A stretch of DNA of 64,000 bases from Paraburkholderia sp. (GCA_004322045.1 SCRN01000040.1:434001-498000); one strand, 5' to 3'. Shown: positions 8,433 through 18,795, counted from the stretch's first letter. Numbers and translations are program-made. Notes: generated by a model from the letters alone, not told the origin.

Positions 8433-8458
8433 AACGCCCGCATGGCAATGCGGGCGTT
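8433..8458 (-). terminator. Rho-independent terminator of the allantoin operon
   Basis: An 11-bp perfect stem (AACGCCCGCAT / ATGCGGGCGTT) with a GGCA loop is followed on the minus strand by TTTTTAC. It lies 25 bp after the allA stop and closes the minus-strand purine catabolic train. Confidence 0.9.
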
Positions 8459-8482
8459 ATGGGACGGGCCGACGCAGTCCTG

Positions 8483-9010
8483 TTATCGCAGAGCGGCCGC
8501 CATCCCCTCCTCGGTCAGCCACAGCGACTCGGGTAAAACCTGTTCGTCGCAGTTGGCTCCTTCGCCGCCTCGGTCGATGACGATGAAATCGCTGATCGTA
8601 TCGAGCGCAATCAACGGATGGTGCCAAACCCCTTTTGCGTAGTTGACCCCTTGCCATCCGCGGGTCAGGAAAGCGCGGACCGCTTCTGGCGCGAGCGGGC
8701 CCGCCGGTGCGACCACGACCAGATAAGGACGGTCCGTCATCGGCAAAAATGCCTGGGAGCCGAGGGGATGGCGCTCGAGCATCGTCACTTCGAACGGCAA
8801 AGTGCGCGGTTGGCCGCGAAACACGTTGACGAGGGGCCGCCCTCCGCCATCGCCCACGTCGACGTGGGCGAGATCGTGATAGCGCATCGTCGTGCCCGAG
8901 TTGATCGGAATTTGCCGCGCGCCCTCGAGCTCGATGACGTCGCCAAAGGGCGAGAACGCCGGCCGTGTCAGCGGCTCGATCGTCAGCGATTTCGTACGCG
9001 CGCCGTTCAT
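8483..9010 (-). CDS. allA: Ureidoglycolate lyase
   Basis: Splits ureidoglycolate into glyoxylate and urea, the last step of the allantoicase branch. The 175 aa are near the family length. Typical AllA segments are visible: a [12 protein letters not shown] opening, [32 protein letters not shown] (the cupin-like metal/substrate block) and [11 protein letters not shown] with its histidines. The ATG at 9010 overlaps the alc stop in an ATGA arrangement, so the two are translationally coupled. It is the last gene before the terminator at 8433-8458. Confidence 0.95.
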   Translation of the reverse strand: MNGARTKSLTIEPLTRPAFSPFGDVIELEGARQIPINSGTTMRYHDLAHVDVGDGGGRPLVNVFRGQPRTLPFEVTMLERHPLGSQAFLPMTDRPYLVVVAPAGPLAPEAVRAFLTRGWQGVNYAKGVWHHPLIALDTISDFIVIDRGGEGANCDEQVLPESLWLTEEGMAAALR

Positions 9011-10020
9011 GCCAATTCGCCCCAAGCTCGCAGGCGCGACACGCCGCCATCGGGAATGATGTTCAAGCGAAGGTGGGTGACGGGGCCGATCGCAGCCAGT
9101 TCCGCTTCGAAGAAATGCTGCTTGTCCATCTGCAGCTTCTGCTCGCCGAGCAACGTCGGCCAAAACATGGATTGCGTCACGAGCGAGCTGTCGGTGCCGC
9201 CTTTGACGTATGCCGCCTGGATCGAGCAGCGATCGGGATAGTTGCCCTTGAAAAAGGCGGTGTCGACTTCGATCTTCGTAATCGTGCCGGGCTGGGCCAG
9301 CGCGACGATGGCCCAATCGTTGCCCGGATCGCGCCGCCGCCGCGTCTCCCAGCCGTCGCCCATATTCACGCCGCGGCCGGGCATCAACAGATTCGACGCC
9401 GCACCGAAATGTTGATTGTTCACGGCTACGATATACGCGCCATTCTCCATCGCCGCGAGATCCACCGGCGCGTTGCGCGCCGCCGCGGCCCAATCGACCT
9501 GGGGCTGCCCATACACGCGTAACCGCGCCACACCGCCGTCGGGGTACAGATTCAACCGCACGTGCGTATACGCGCGCGTGTCCGCGACCCCAAGGTAGTG
9601 GTGACTATTGCCCTGCAGCGTCGTCGAGGGCACGATCTCGCGCCACTCGGTGTCACCGTCCGGTTGCGCGCCGCCCGGCACATGGGCAGCCTCGACCGAC
9701 GCGGCCGGCGGGAAGTTGCCGGTGAAATGGCTGGTGTCGATGTCCAAGCCCATGACGATGCCTGCGCGCGCCAGTTTCACGATGCACCAGTCGTATCCCG
9801 TCGTGCGCTTGCGCCGCGTCTCCCACCCGTCCATCCATTTGCCGTGATCGTCGTATTTGCCCGGAATGAAGACAGCCGGCTCGGGATTGAGCATGCGCTC
9901 TTTCGGCGCAAAAAATTCGTCGCTTGCTTCGAGCGCCTGCGCACCTAGTCGCGGATCGGCCAGGTTGACGTAGCGACGGGTAAAGTCGGGCGCGTTAGGG
10001 TCGAGAATCGGAAGAGCCAT
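9007..10020 (-). CDS. alc: Allantoicase
   Basis: Hydrolyses allantoate to ureidoglycolate and urea. The 337 aa contain the family's internal duplication: two beta-sandwich repeats, each with a GWETRR block ([21 protein letters not shown] and [21 protein letters not shown]), then a GNFPP/GNYPD block and an [16 protein letters not shown] or [16 protein letters not shown] block. It overlaps allA by 4 bp and follows uraD after 144 bp on the same strand. With PuuE upstream this defines the allantoate to ureidoglycolate route that releases urea. Confidence 0.96.
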   Translation of the reverse strand: MALPILDPNAPDFTRRYVNLADPRLGAQALEASDEFFAPKERMLNPEPAVFIPGKYDDHGKWMDGWETRRKRTTGYDWCIVKLARAGIVMGLDIDTSHFTGNFPPAASVEAAHVPGGAQPDGDTEWREIVPSTTLQGNSHHYLGVADTRAYTHVRLNLYPDGGVARLRVYGQPQVDWAAAARNAPVDLAAMENGAYIVAVNNQHFGAASNLLMPGRGVNMGDGWETRRRRDPGNDWAIVALAQPGTITKIEVDTAFFKGNYPDRCSIQAAYVKGGTDSSLVTQSMFWPTLLGEQKLQMDKQHFFEAELAAIGPVTHLRLNIIPDGGVSRLRAWGELA

Positions 10021-10164
10021 TGTTGTCGTCCTTCGTGTCTGTCATTGTGATCGTAGTGCCAATCGAAACGGCGCATCCACGCATCGGCAAGTGCGCTCGG
10101 GCACGGGGAACGGCCACCGGCTACAGCCGGCAGCTCGCCACAGGCCGTTCGCACGGTTGCGCGC

Positions 10165-10686
10165 TTACCCCGTTACGAGATCGTCGATACGAAAACGGGC
10201 GATGCTGTAAATCTGCTCCAAGCTCGTGCGCAATTCGTCCTCGGCGGCGTTGTTCAAGCGCGCCTCGAAATTCGCGATAATGCCGGCTCGATCGTAGCCG
10301 CGTACGGCCAAAATGAACGGAAAGCCGAATTTTTTGCGGTAGGCCTCGTTCAATCGCTGAAGCTTGTCGAACTCTTCTTGCGAGCACTGCGCGAGGCCCG
10401 CGCCGCTCTGCTCGCGCGTCGATTCCGCAGTCAACTCCCCTTGCACCGCCGCCTTGCCGGCCAGTTCCGGGTGTGCATCGATCAGGGCGAACTGGCGCTT
10501 GTCGCCCGCATTGGCGACGATCTCGCACATCGCCGCGTAAAGGGCATCGACGCTGGCAAACGGCCGCATGCGAGCTGCGCGCTCGGCCACCCATGGCGAA
10601 TGCTCGAAAATACCCGAGAGCGCGGCCTCGAACGCCTCGGGCGACATCGTATTGAGTTGTTCCAGCGTGTATTGCATCGGTTTCAT
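10165..10686 (-). CDS. uraD: OHCU decarboxylase
   Basis: Decarboxylates 2-oxo-4-hydroxy-4-carboxy-5-ureidoimidazoline to (S)-allantoin, following UraH. At 173 aa it has the family length; the catalytic histidine lies in DAHPELAGK (H72), and the FPFILAVRGYDRAGIIANFEARLNN-like segment and C-terminal IARFRIDDLV are typical. The ATG at 10686 overlaps the puuE stop (ATGA), indicating translational coupling. uraD and puuE in one transcript supply consecutive steps, while uraH and puuD are in a separate plus-strand transcript. Confidence 0.95.
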   Translation of the reverse strand: MKPMQYTLEQLNTMSPEAFEAALSGIFEHSPWVAERAARMRPFASVDALYAAMCEIVANAGDKRQFALIDAHPELAGKAAVQGELTAESTREQSGAGLAQCSQEEFDKLQRLNEAYRKKFGFPFILAVRGYDRAGIIANFEARLNNAAEDELRTSLEQIYSIARFRIDDLVTG

Positions 10687-11633
10687 TCGGCGCAGCGGTC
10701 GGTCTGTGGCTCAAAGGGATGGCGCCCACGCCAGTGGCGTGCAATGTCGACACGGCGGGCCACCCATACGCGATCATGCCTTTCGATATGGTCCAAAAAA
10801 CGCTGCAATGCCCGAAAGCGCCCGGGGCGGCCCAAGAGCCGGCAATGCATCCCAACCGACAGCATCTTCGGCGCTTCGTCGCCCTCTTCATAGAGCACAT
10901 CGAACGCGTCGCGCAGATAAGTAAAGAAGTGATCGGCCGTGTTGAACCCTTGCGGTGATGCGAAGCGCATATCGTTCGTATCGAGCGTATATGGCACGAT
11001 CAGCTGCGGCCGCCGTTCTCCGCCCGTCACTTCCACCTGCGTCCAAAACGGCAGATCGTCACCGTAATAGTCCGAGTCGTAAAGGAAGCCGCCGTATTCG
11101 GCGACCAGCCGGCGCGTGTTCGGACTATCTCGGCCCGTGTACCAGCCAAGCGGTCGAACGCCGGTGACACGCTCGATCGCCTGCATCCCCAGCCGCATGT
11201 GCTCGGCCTCGCGCTCGGGCGGCATATCTTGGTAGTGGATCCATCGCCACCCATGGCACGCGATCTCGTGGCCCAACTCGACAAATGCCCGCGCCACTTC
11301 CGGATTGCGTTCGATCGCCATGCCGACGCCAAACACCGTCAGCGGCAAGCGGCGCTTTTCGAACTCGCGCAGGATGCGCCACACCCCCGCGCGCGAGCCA
11401 TACTCGTAAATCGACTCCATGCTCATGTGCCGGGCGGGATACGCGGCGGCGCCAACGATCTCTGAGAGAAACTGCTCCGAACCGGGGTCGCCGTGCAAGA
11501 CGCAGTTCTCACCGCCCTCCTCGTAATTGAGCACGAACTGGACGGCGATGCGTGCACCTGCGGGCCAGTCGGCCTGAACCGGTTGACGGCCGTAGCCGAT
11601 CAAATCGCGTGGATAGCGGGTCTCGGATGTCAT
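10683..11633 (-). CDS. puuE: Allantoinase, PuuE (polysaccharide-deacetylase fold) type
   Basis: Converts allantoin to allantoate, using a NodB/polysaccharide deacetylase-like barrel instead of the amidohydrolase fold of AllB. The 316 aa from ATG 11633 show the PuuE start RYPRDLIGYGR, the block FVLNYEEGGENCVLHGD, then HEIACHGWRWIHYQDMP with metal-binding histidines, and YTGRDSPNTRRLV. The frame is open upstream to 11735, but the family starts here. It is coupled to uraD by a 4-bp overlap. Confidence 0.96.
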   Translation of the reverse strand: MTSETRYPRDLIGYGRQPVQADWPAGARIAVQFVLNYEEGGENCVLHGDPGSEQFLSEIVGAAAYPARHMSMESIYEYGSRAGVWRILREFEKRRLPLTVFGVGMAIERNPEVARAFVELGHEIACHGWRWIHYQDMPPEREAEHMRLGMQAIERVTGVRPLGWYTGRDSPNTRRLVAEYGGFLYDSDYYGDDLPFWTQVEVTGGERRPQLIVPYTLDTNDMRFASPQGFNTADHFFTYLRDAFDVLYEEGDEAPKMLSVGMHCRLLGRPGRFRALQRFLDHIERHDRVWVARRVDIARHWRGRHPFEPQTDRCAE

Positions 11634-11819
11634 AGCAAGGGCTCTTTGCAGGCGTGGTGAGACGGTGCCGCGACGCAGCGTGCAAGCCGCTTGCCGCACC
11701 GATACGTCTCGGTGGAATGAGTGTATATAAAACACCCGCTTGCGCCCATACGAGCGGGCCGATATTGAAGCTCACCACGCTCGTATGTCGTGCGGGGTCT
11801 GCGTGCGGCGGCGATCGAC

Positions 11820-12569
11820 TCAAGCGCCTCGCGCGTCGCGCGGTCCGAAATCGGCCAACGGCCCGTCATAGCGCTTGGGCAACGGGTGATCGTACTCGCC
11901 GCGCTTGGCCGTGCCGAGCCTCAAGGAAACGAGCGCCTCGACCCACTTGAGCGCCGCCGTCACACCCTCTACGACGGGCGCGCCGATCTCGCGCTCGACG
12001 GCATGGCATAGGTCGGCCATGCCCGCACACCCGAGGACGATGGCATCGGCGCCATCGTGTTCGAGCGCTTTTCGGCATTCCTCGACGATCAATTGCCGAG
12101 CCGCGCTGCCGGGCCGATCGAGTTCGAGCACGGGGACGTCGGTCGCGCGCACGGAGCGGCAGAAGCGCTTCATCCCATAGCGCTCGGCGAGATGCCACGC
12201 CATACCGGTCGTGCGAGCGAGCGTCGTCACCACGGAAAAGCCTGGCGCGATCACGCTGGCCGCATGCATGGCCGCTTCCGCGATGCCGATGACGGGGCCG
12301 CGAGCTAGCTCGCGCGCCGCGAACAAGCCCGGATCGCCGAAGCACGCGATCACGTAACCGTCGACGCCTTCGCGCTCGCCCGCCGCGACTTCGGCGAGCA
12401 GACCCGGCAGCGCAAGCGACTCGTCATACCAGCTTTCGATCGATGGCGGTCCCATAGCCGATGTCGCTGCGACGATCTCGGTACCGGTGGCCGCGACGGC
12501 CCGTGCGCAGTGAGCCATCGTTTCGGTCATGCGCGCGGTGGTGTTTGGATTGATGAGCTTGATTTTCAT
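11820..12569 (-). CDS. Asp/Glu/hydantoin racemase family protein, probable allantoin racemase
   Basis: The 249-aa protein has the pseudo-symmetric racemase fold with two catalytic cysteines: ACFGDPG in the first half and LGCAGM in the second. The opening KLINPNTTARMTETM is typical of hydantoin/allantoin racemases (HyuE/HpxA-like). Between an NCS1 permease and puuE, the likely role is interconverting allantoin enantiomers so that a stereospecific allantoinase can use both. GGAGGAGC before the ATG is a strong ribosome site. A hydantoin role is the main alternative. Confidence 0.85.
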   Translation of the reverse strand: MKIKLINPNTTARMTETMAHCARAVAATGTEIVAATSAMGPPSIESWYDESLALPGLLAEVAAGEREGVDGYVIACFGDPGLFAARELARGPVIGIAEAAMHAASVIAPGFSVVTTLARTTGMAWHLAERYGMKRFCRSVRATDVPVLELDRPGSAARQLIVEECRKALEHDGADAIVLGCAGMADLCHAVEREIGAPVVEGVTAALKWVEALVSLRLGTAKRGEYDHPLPKRYDGPLADFGPRDARGA

Positions 12570-12602
12570 CGCGCTGCTCCTCCAAGGGCGGAATGTGTTG
12601 TC

Positions 12603-14087
12603 TCAGCGGCCGACAGTGCGTGCCGCGAACGCATAGAAAATGGCGGCAAGCGCAACCCCGATGAACCAAGAGAAGTTGGCGAGCGGCGCGAGCGCCGGCG
12701 TCATCACGCACAGCACGGCGATGGCGGCTGCAGGCAGCACGGCTGCCACGGCGCTCCAATTGACGCCGCCTCGATACCAGTAGGCGCCCGATTCCGACAT
12801 CGAATAGAGATCGTCGAGCACGACGCGTTCTCGCTTGACGAGGTAGTAATCGACGATCAGCACGCCGTACAGCGGGCCGATGAACGAGCCGAGCACGTCG
12901 AGCGTGTAGTGGATCACCGCCGGATTATTGAAAAGGTTCCACGGCGTGATGAAGACCGAGGCGGTCGCGGCCACCATGCCGCCCGCGCGCCAACTGATGT
13001 GCTTGGGTGCGACGTTGGAAAAGTCGAACGCGGGAGAAACGAAGTTCGCGACGATGTTGATGCCGATGGTCGCGATCATGAACGTCAGCGCGCCCAGCAC
13101 CACGGCGAACGGCTGGTCGATGCGCCCCACCGTGGTGACGGGGTCGGTGATCAACTCGCCGAAGACGGGCAGCGTGGCTGAAGTCGTGACGACCGTCACC
13201 AGCGAGAACGCCAGAAAGTTGACGGGGAGCCCCCAGAAATTGCCTCGCTTCACGCTCGCATAGCTTTTGCAGTACCGGGAAAAATCGCCGAAGTTCAGCA
13301 TCGGCCCGGAGAAGTACGACACGACGAGCGAAATCGCGGTGACCGTGACGGGCAGAGCCTCCCAACCGTGGTATTTCACCGTGCCGAGATTGAGGCTGAT
13401 ATGGGAGATGCCAGCACGCGCGACCATGTAGCCGGCCAAGATGAACATCACCACATAGACGGCGGGGCCCGCGAAGTCGATGAATTTCTTGATCGTCTCC
13501 ATGCCGTTCCAAAACACGAGCGCTTGCAGCACCCAAAGCGTCATGAATCCGGCCCACCCGAGCGCCGACAATCCCAGCCACCCATGGTGATGGACATCGG
13601 CATACGGCATGAGCTGCGGAGCGAATTTAAGCAGAACGATGACGAAGGCGCTCGACGCGAGGTAAGTTTGAATGCCATACCATGCGACGGCGATCAGGCC
13701 GCGGATCACAGCCGGGATGTTCGCGCCGAGCACGCCAAACGTCGCGCGGCAAATAACAGGATAAGGCACGCCGCTGCGTTGGCTCGATTTCGCGATCAGG
13801 TTGGCGAACACGTTCACGATGCCGATGCCCACGAGCAGCGCAATCAGCACTTGCCAGCTCGTCAAGCCGAGGGCGAACAAGCTGCCCGCGAAGACATAGC
13901 CGCCCACGCTATGCACATCCGACATCCAGAACGCGAAGATGTTGTAGGTGCCCCAATGCTGATCGCGAAGCGGCGCTAGGTCCGCATTGCACAGGCGTTC
14001 GCTGTAGCCGGCGGGCAGGCCGGTGGCGCTGGTCGAGGGCGATGGGCCGACGGCGCCGGCATCGGTGGGTATGGTCAGGTCAGGCAT
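12603..14087 (-). CDS. NCS1-family purine/allantoin permease
   Basis: Sodium- or proton-coupled transporter of the nucleobase:cation symporter-1 family with about 12 membrane helices in 494 aa. Family markers are present: the N-terminal NADLAPLRDQHWGTYNIFAFWMSDVHSVGGY block, the SGVPYPVICRATFGVLGANIPA segment and GVLIVDYYLVKRERVVLDDL near the C-terminus. Start is ATG 14087 with CCGGAGACGC; the frame opens further upstream. It heads the racemase-puuE-uraD-alc-allA series, suggesting uptake of allantoin or urate. The exact substrate cannot be read from sequence. Confidence 0.93.
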   Translation of the reverse strand: MPDLTIPTDAGAVGPSPSTSATGLPAGYSERLCNADLAPLRDQHWGTYNIFAFWMSDVHSVGGYVFAGSLFALGLTSWQVLIALLVGIGIVNVFANLIAKSSQRSGVPYPVICRATFGVLGANIPAVIRGLIAVAWYGIQTYLASSAFVIVLLKFAPQLMPYADVHHHGWLGLSALGWAGFMTLWVLQALVFWNGMETIKKFIDFAGPAVYVVMFILAGYMVARAGISHISLNLGTVKYHGWEALPVTVTAISLVVSYFSGPMLNFGDFSRYCKSYASVKRGNFWGLPVNFLAFSLVTVVTTSATLPVFGELITDPVTTVGRIDQPFAVVLGALTFMIATIGINIVANFVSPAFDFSNVAPKHISWRAGGMVAATASVFITPWNLFNNPAVIHYTLDVLGSFIGPLYGVLIVDYYLVKRERVVLDDLYSMSESGAYWYRGGVNWSAVAAVLPAAAIAVLCVMTPALAPLANFSWFIGVALAAIFYAFAARTVGR

Positions 14088-14271
14088 GAGCGTCTCCGGT
14101 GAAGAGAAAGAGCATTGCCGCGCAGCGCGAAGGCGCCGCACACGTGACGAAGCGCCTCGTTCAACCGGTCGCAGTCGGCGCAACCCGCGACCTTCGCCCC
14201 AAGGTAGTTAGTTATCCTAAATAAATTTTTTGATTTTTCGCGCTACGTACAGCGCACCGTGAAACGCGCGC

Positions 14272-14967
14272 CTAAAAGCCGAAGACTTCGTGCAGATCGG
14301 CCGCGCCTCGTGCAGGCCGATCGAGCATCTTCAATTCCACCGTCTCCAAATGCCGCACCATCAGGTCCGATGCATGCGCCGTATCGCCGGCTTCTATTGC
14401 AGCGACGATTTGCGCATGCTCGTCGAACGAGCATGGACTGCGTCCGAGCGATTCATACAGCGCCGAGATCAACGTCGAGCGCGCAACGAGCCCCGTCAAG
14501 CAATTGCACAGCACGCGGTTGCCCGTTAGCCCAGCCAACTCCGTATGAAATTCTCCCGACAGGCGAATCCATGAACGGAAATCGCGACGCTCGAATGCCA
14601 AACGTTCGCGCTCGATCATCTTCGCGATCGACTTCAAGTGCGCCGCGCCTTGGACGCCCTGATTGCGGCATACGCGCTCGATTACAGCCGCCTCGATGAT
14701 GCGGCGCATTTCGAACACTTCATGAACTTCCTGAAGCGACGGACTCGCCACGAACGCGCCGCGATTCGGCTCCAGATCGACGAGATGCTCGGTGGCCAGC
14801 AACGACAAGGCTTGGCGCACGCTCCCTCGCTTGACGCCGAACACGTCGCACAATTGCGCTTCCGTCAGCTTGGCTCCGGGCTCCAGCCTGTGCTCGAGAA
14901 TCGCGTCGCGAATACGTTCGGCGATCGCCGCGGGCGTTGCCGGCTCGCATGATTTCGCTGTCGACAT
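14272..14967 (-). CDS. GntR-family (FCD domain) transcriptional regulator
   Basis: The 231-aa protein has an N-terminal winged helix (IRDAILEHRLEPGAKLTEAQLCDVFGVKRGSVRQAL, about residues 18-54) and a C-terminal all-helical FCD ligand domain whose metal-binding type residues appear in EFHTELAGLTGN, DEHAQIVAAIE and VRHLETVE. It lies immediately upstream of the permease and allantoin genes and likely represses them in response to a purine-derived ligand. The start has no ribosome site, and a predicted promoter ends only a few bases before it, so the message may be leaderless. The upstream palindromes are probably its own operators. Confidence 0.92.
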   Translation of the reverse strand: MSTAKSCEPATPAAIAERIRDAILEHRLEPGAKLTEAQLCDVFGVKRGSVRQALSLLATEHLVDLEPNRGAFVASPSLQEVHEVFEMRRIIEAAVIERVCRNQGVQGAAHLKSIAKMIERERLAFERRDFRSWIRLSGEFHTELAGLTGNRVLCNCLTGLVARSTLISALYESLGRSPCSFDEHAQIVAAIEAGDTAHASDLMVRHLETVELKMLDRPARGAADLHEVFGF

Positions 14968-14974
14968 GTTGGGT

Positions 14975-15002
14975 ATAGTAGATTCAACATAAAGATTGTC
15001 AA
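14975..15002 (-). promoter_or_regulatory. Predicted sigma-70 promoter of gntR overlapping an operator
   Basis: On the minus strand, TTGACA (15002-14997) is followed after 16 bp by TACTAT (14980-14975). The -35 box is embedded in the 12-bp palindrome at 14995-15006, the layout expected for autorepression. Transcription should begin at about 14968, next to the ATG at 14967. Confidence 0.65.
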
Positions 15003-15006
15003 CAAT
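14995..15006. promoter_or_regulatory. Palindromic operator candidate 1 (ATTGTCAACAAT)
   Basis: Perfect inverted repeat ATTGT-N2-ACAAT, 28 bp upstream of the gntR start and covering its -35 box. The same 12 bases recur at 15139-15150. FCD-type GntR proteins bind short palindromes of this style; binding by this regulator is inferred. Confidence 0.65.
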
Positions 15007-15138
15007 TTATTTGATGCAGGTCGAACCGGAGATGCCGTCAAACTTCCGATTTATCCGCAACTTGGTGCACGGCGCCACGACAGATTGCATGAACTGCGTG
15101 CCCAATGCACCGCTACATGGCATCGAATTGCACTCCGG

Positions 15139-15150
15139 ATTGTCAACAAT
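15139..15150. promoter_or_regulatory. Palindromic operator candidate 2 (ATTGTCAACAAT)
   Basis: Exact second copy of the site at 14995-15006, centred 144 bp further upstream, just past the 3' end of ldcA. Two identical sites about 14 helical turns apart could allow DNA looping. Confidence 0.6.
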
Positions 15151-15154
15151 CTAC

Positions 15155-16117
15155 TCATCCGATGACCGGAGCGCCTCGTCCCGCCTCGCCTCCACTTAGC
15201 GTAGGGTGTCCGCTGACGGTTAGCGCGAAACCATCTTGCCCGGCTTGTAGCCGAGCGCGCGCACCAAAAGGAAGCGTGAGAATGTCCGGGCCATGGCCGA
15301 ATCGCAGCCCCGTCACGATTGGCAATCCAGTGAGGCTACCGATCTGCTCGATTACCGACGACAAATCGAAACCGTTGTCGTACGGCGAGAGCTTGCCCCC
15401 TGTGAAGTCGCCGAGCACGAGGGCGCGCTGACGAGCGAGGATGCCGGCCAAATGCAGTTGATAAAGCATGCGCTCGATGCGATAAGGATGCTCGTTCACG
15501 TCCTCGATGAATAAAATGCCGCCCTCGATGCGCGGCATATAAGGCGTACCGACGAGCGCGGCGATCATCGCCAAATTGCCGCCCCACAGCGTGCCGCTGA
15601 CATCGACTTCGCGCGCTTGAGCAATCGTTTCTCGCACCGTGAATTCGGGTGATTCGAGCGCCCGCCAAAAATGCTCCAGGGTGAAAGCGCTTTCATCCTG
15701 AGCACCGAAATTGGCGGTGAGCATGGGGCCGCCGAACGTCACCAGTCCCGCACGAGCGAACAGCGCCAACTGAATCGCCGTGAAATCGCTGTGCCCGCAA
15801 ATCGCAATGCATTGGCCGGCGAGGCGGCGCGCGAGCCCCGCGTAATCGAGTGCATCAAGAACGCGAACGGCCCCGTAACCTCCGCGCAACGCCAAGACGA
15901 TGTCGGGCAAGTCTTGGGCCGGATCGGCGAGACGATTCAAATCCTGTGCTCGCTCGGCGTCGGTGCCGCCGAAACGTAGGTGGCGGCGCAAGGCCGCTTC
16001 CCCGCCTCGGACCTCGTGACCCTGCGCTCGCAGTCGAGCCATGCCGCGCTCGGCGGCGAGGGCGTCGGGCGGATAGCCAGAAGGAGAGACGATCTCTATG
16101 ATGCGGGAGCGGGCCAT
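15155..16117 (-). CDS. ldcA: LD-carboxypeptidase (S66 family)
   Basis: Cytoplasmic murein tetrapeptide carboxypeptidase of peptidoglycan recycling, removing the terminal D-alanine. The catalytic triad of family S66 is in place in the 320-aa protein: nucleophile S110 in CGHSDFTA, E209 in VNEHPYRIE and H275 in LRFGHGPD. The family opening IIEIVSPSGYPPD fixes the start at ATG 16117; the upstream extension would overlap tadA. It lies downstream of tadA on the same strand. Confidence 0.93.
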   Translation of the reverse strand: MARSRIIEIVSPSGYPPDALAAERGMARLRAQGHEVRGGEAALRRHLRFGGTDAERAQDLNRLADPAQDLPDIVLALRGGYGAVRVLDALDYAGLARRLAGQCIAICGHSDFTAIQLALFARAGLVTFGGPMLTANFGAQDESAFTLEHFWRALESPEFTVRETIAQAREVDVSGTLWGGNLAMIAALVGTPYMPRIEGGILFIEDVNEHPYRIERMLYQLHLAGILARQRALVLGDFTGGKLSPYDNGFDLSSVIEQIGSLTGLPIVTGLRFGHGPDILTLPFGARARLQAGQDGFALTVSGHPTLSGGEAGRGAPVIG

Positions 16118-16175
16118 GGTCGGTTTATTCGGGGGTAAGAAGTCGCGCACCGCGCATTCGCGCGACTCGGTGGAC

Positions 16176-17203
<1,028 letters not shown>

Positions 17204-17376
17204 CTGCGATCCACTACATTGCGGCGAGCGCATTTTAGCAGGGAGTCGACGCCTGCTTTCTGGAGCAATCGCTCGAGGGCATCGTCGGCACGAGCCTCGG
17301 ACCGCTACAAAGTGCCGCAGGAGGGCCGCCGGGGACGGGTGCCCTTGGTCCCCCGCAACCGCGCGCTGGCATCGGG

Positions 17377-17637
17377 CTACTTGCCGATTTTGGCGCGCAG
17401 CTCGCGCGCAGTCTCCAGCAAGCCTTCGTAGCCTGCGCGGCTATGCTCGGGCAGATCGGGATCGCCGACGAGTGCGCCGAGCGTCTCGATCAGGCTGTAG
17501 AGAATGCCCTTGGCCGCGCTTAAGGCGATATTGCCTGAGGAGAGCAGCGTATCGACGTGGTCGAGGGCGTCGTGCAGGTGATCGAGCTCGGGAGAGGCAG
17601 GCTCTTGCTTCGGCTTGGTCGGATCGGGATTCGTCAT
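17377..17637 (-). CDS. Conserved small hypothetical protein, 86 aa
   Basis: An acidic, soluble, largely helical small protein: a Pro/Lys-rich opening (NPDPTKPKQEPASPE), then LDHLHDALDHVDTLLSSGNIALSAAKGILYSLIETLGAL, which would form amphipathic helices, and a C-terminal LLETARELRAKIG. ATG 17637 has AGGA upstream. No domain is recognised. It stands alone between the DUF1992 gene and the oxidoreductase, on the minus strand. Composition and codon use look like a genuine gene. Confidence 0.6.
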   Translation of the reverse strand: MTNPDPTKPKQEPASPELDHLHDALDHVDTLLSSGNIALSAAKGILYSLIETLGALVGDPDLPEHSRAGYEGLLETARELRAKIGK

Positions 17638-17787
17638 GGCAGTCCTATGAGTCTGTCGGTCGATGCCGCGACTTGCTTGCGGCGACCTCATTCGACTCTT
17701 ATATACCGGGCGGCGGGTATCGTCTACTGCCAATCGGCCGCCACGCGGACGTCATCTTGCAGGACTCCTTGGCGCACTACGCGGCCG

Positions 17788-18795
17788 CTAGCCGCACGTA
17801 ATCGCAATCTTGCCGAAGTGCTGGCCGCCCTGTGCAAGGTAAGCGTATGCCTGCGGCGTTTCGTCGATTCCGAAGGTCCTGTCGATCACGGGCGTCATTT
17901 TGCTCGCTGCCACGGCGCGCGCGGCGTCTCGCAAATCCGCAACCGAGCCGGTCGTGTTGCCTTGCACGTTGAGTTCCTTCCTCATGATCGCGAACAGATC
18001 GGCCTCTGCCGTTGTGCCGGTGACGAAGCCGATGACGAAGACGGTGGCGCCAAGCGCCGCCGCATTGATCGAACGGCCGAACGTTTGCGTGCCGCCCGTT
18101 TCGACGATGAGATCCGCCCCGACGCCTCCGGTCATCTCGAGAACCGCCTCGTCCCACGCCGGCGTGCGCCGGTAGTTGATGGTGAAGTCGGCGCCAAGCG
18201 CCTTTGCCCGTTCCAGCTTCTCGTCGGAGGACGACGTGATGATCACCGTCGCGCCGACCGCCTTGGCCAATTGCAAGGCCATGACGCTCACCCCGCCCGT
18301 ACCGATTAGCGCAACCACGGACCCGGCACGTACGCCGGCCGTGCGCAGCCCGCGCCAAGCCGTCGTCGCGGCGATTGGTAGCGTGGCGGCGGCTTCGTCG
18401 GTCAGATGGGCGGGCGTCGGCACGAGCGCGCTCGCCGGCAATACGGCGTACTCGACCAAGGACCCGGGCAGTACCACGCCCCGCGTGGCCGCGCTGATTT
18501 CGGCGCGAGCTGGGCCACCCACCCAAAGCGGCTTCGAATGCGCAATCACGCGCTGGCCTACGACGAATTCCGTCACGCCCGGACCGATGGCGGCGACTTC
18601 GCCCGCACCATCCGCCACTGGAATCAGTGGAAATCGCGGAACGGGATACCGGCCGGTGGCGACCGCGAGGTCCACGAAATTCAGGCTCGCCGCCCGCATG
18701 GCGACCAGCGCTTCACCGGGGCCGGGCTCCGGTTGCGGCAATGTCACGCGGCGGAAAGCATCGAGAGAAGGTGCGGAAAGTTCGACGGCGTGCAT
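17788..18795 (-). CDS. NAD(P)-dependent MDR-superfamily alcohol dehydrogenase/quinone reductase
   Basis: The 335-aa medium-chain dehydrogenase/reductase has an N-terminal GroES-like domain (SLNFVDLAVATGRYPVPRFPLIPVADGAGEV) and a C-terminal Rossmann fold with ALIGTGGVSVMALQLAKAVGATVI. The cysteine/histidine set for catalytic and structural zinc is not seen (NFVDLA replaces the usual zinc Cys region), so it is more like the zinc-free reductases. It is divergent from a LysR regulator 80 bp away, a common pairing in which the LysR protein controls the reductase. The substrate is unknown. Confidence 0.85.
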   Translation of the reverse strand: MHAVELSAPSLDAFRRVTLPQPEPGPGEALVAMRAASLNFVDLAVATGRYPVPRFPLIPVADGAGEVAAIGPGVTEFVVGQRVIAHSKPLWVGGPARAEISAATRGVVLPGSLVEYAVLPASALVPTPAHLTDEAAATLPIAATTAWRGLRTAGVRAGSVVALIGTGGVSVMALQLAKAVGATVIITSSSDEKLERAKALGADFTINYRRTPAWDEAVLEMTGGVGADLIVETGGTQTFGRSINAAALGATVFVIGFVTGTTAEADLFAIMRKELNVQGNTTGSVADLRDAARAVAASKMTPVIDRTFGIDETPQAYAYLAQGGQHFGKIAITCG

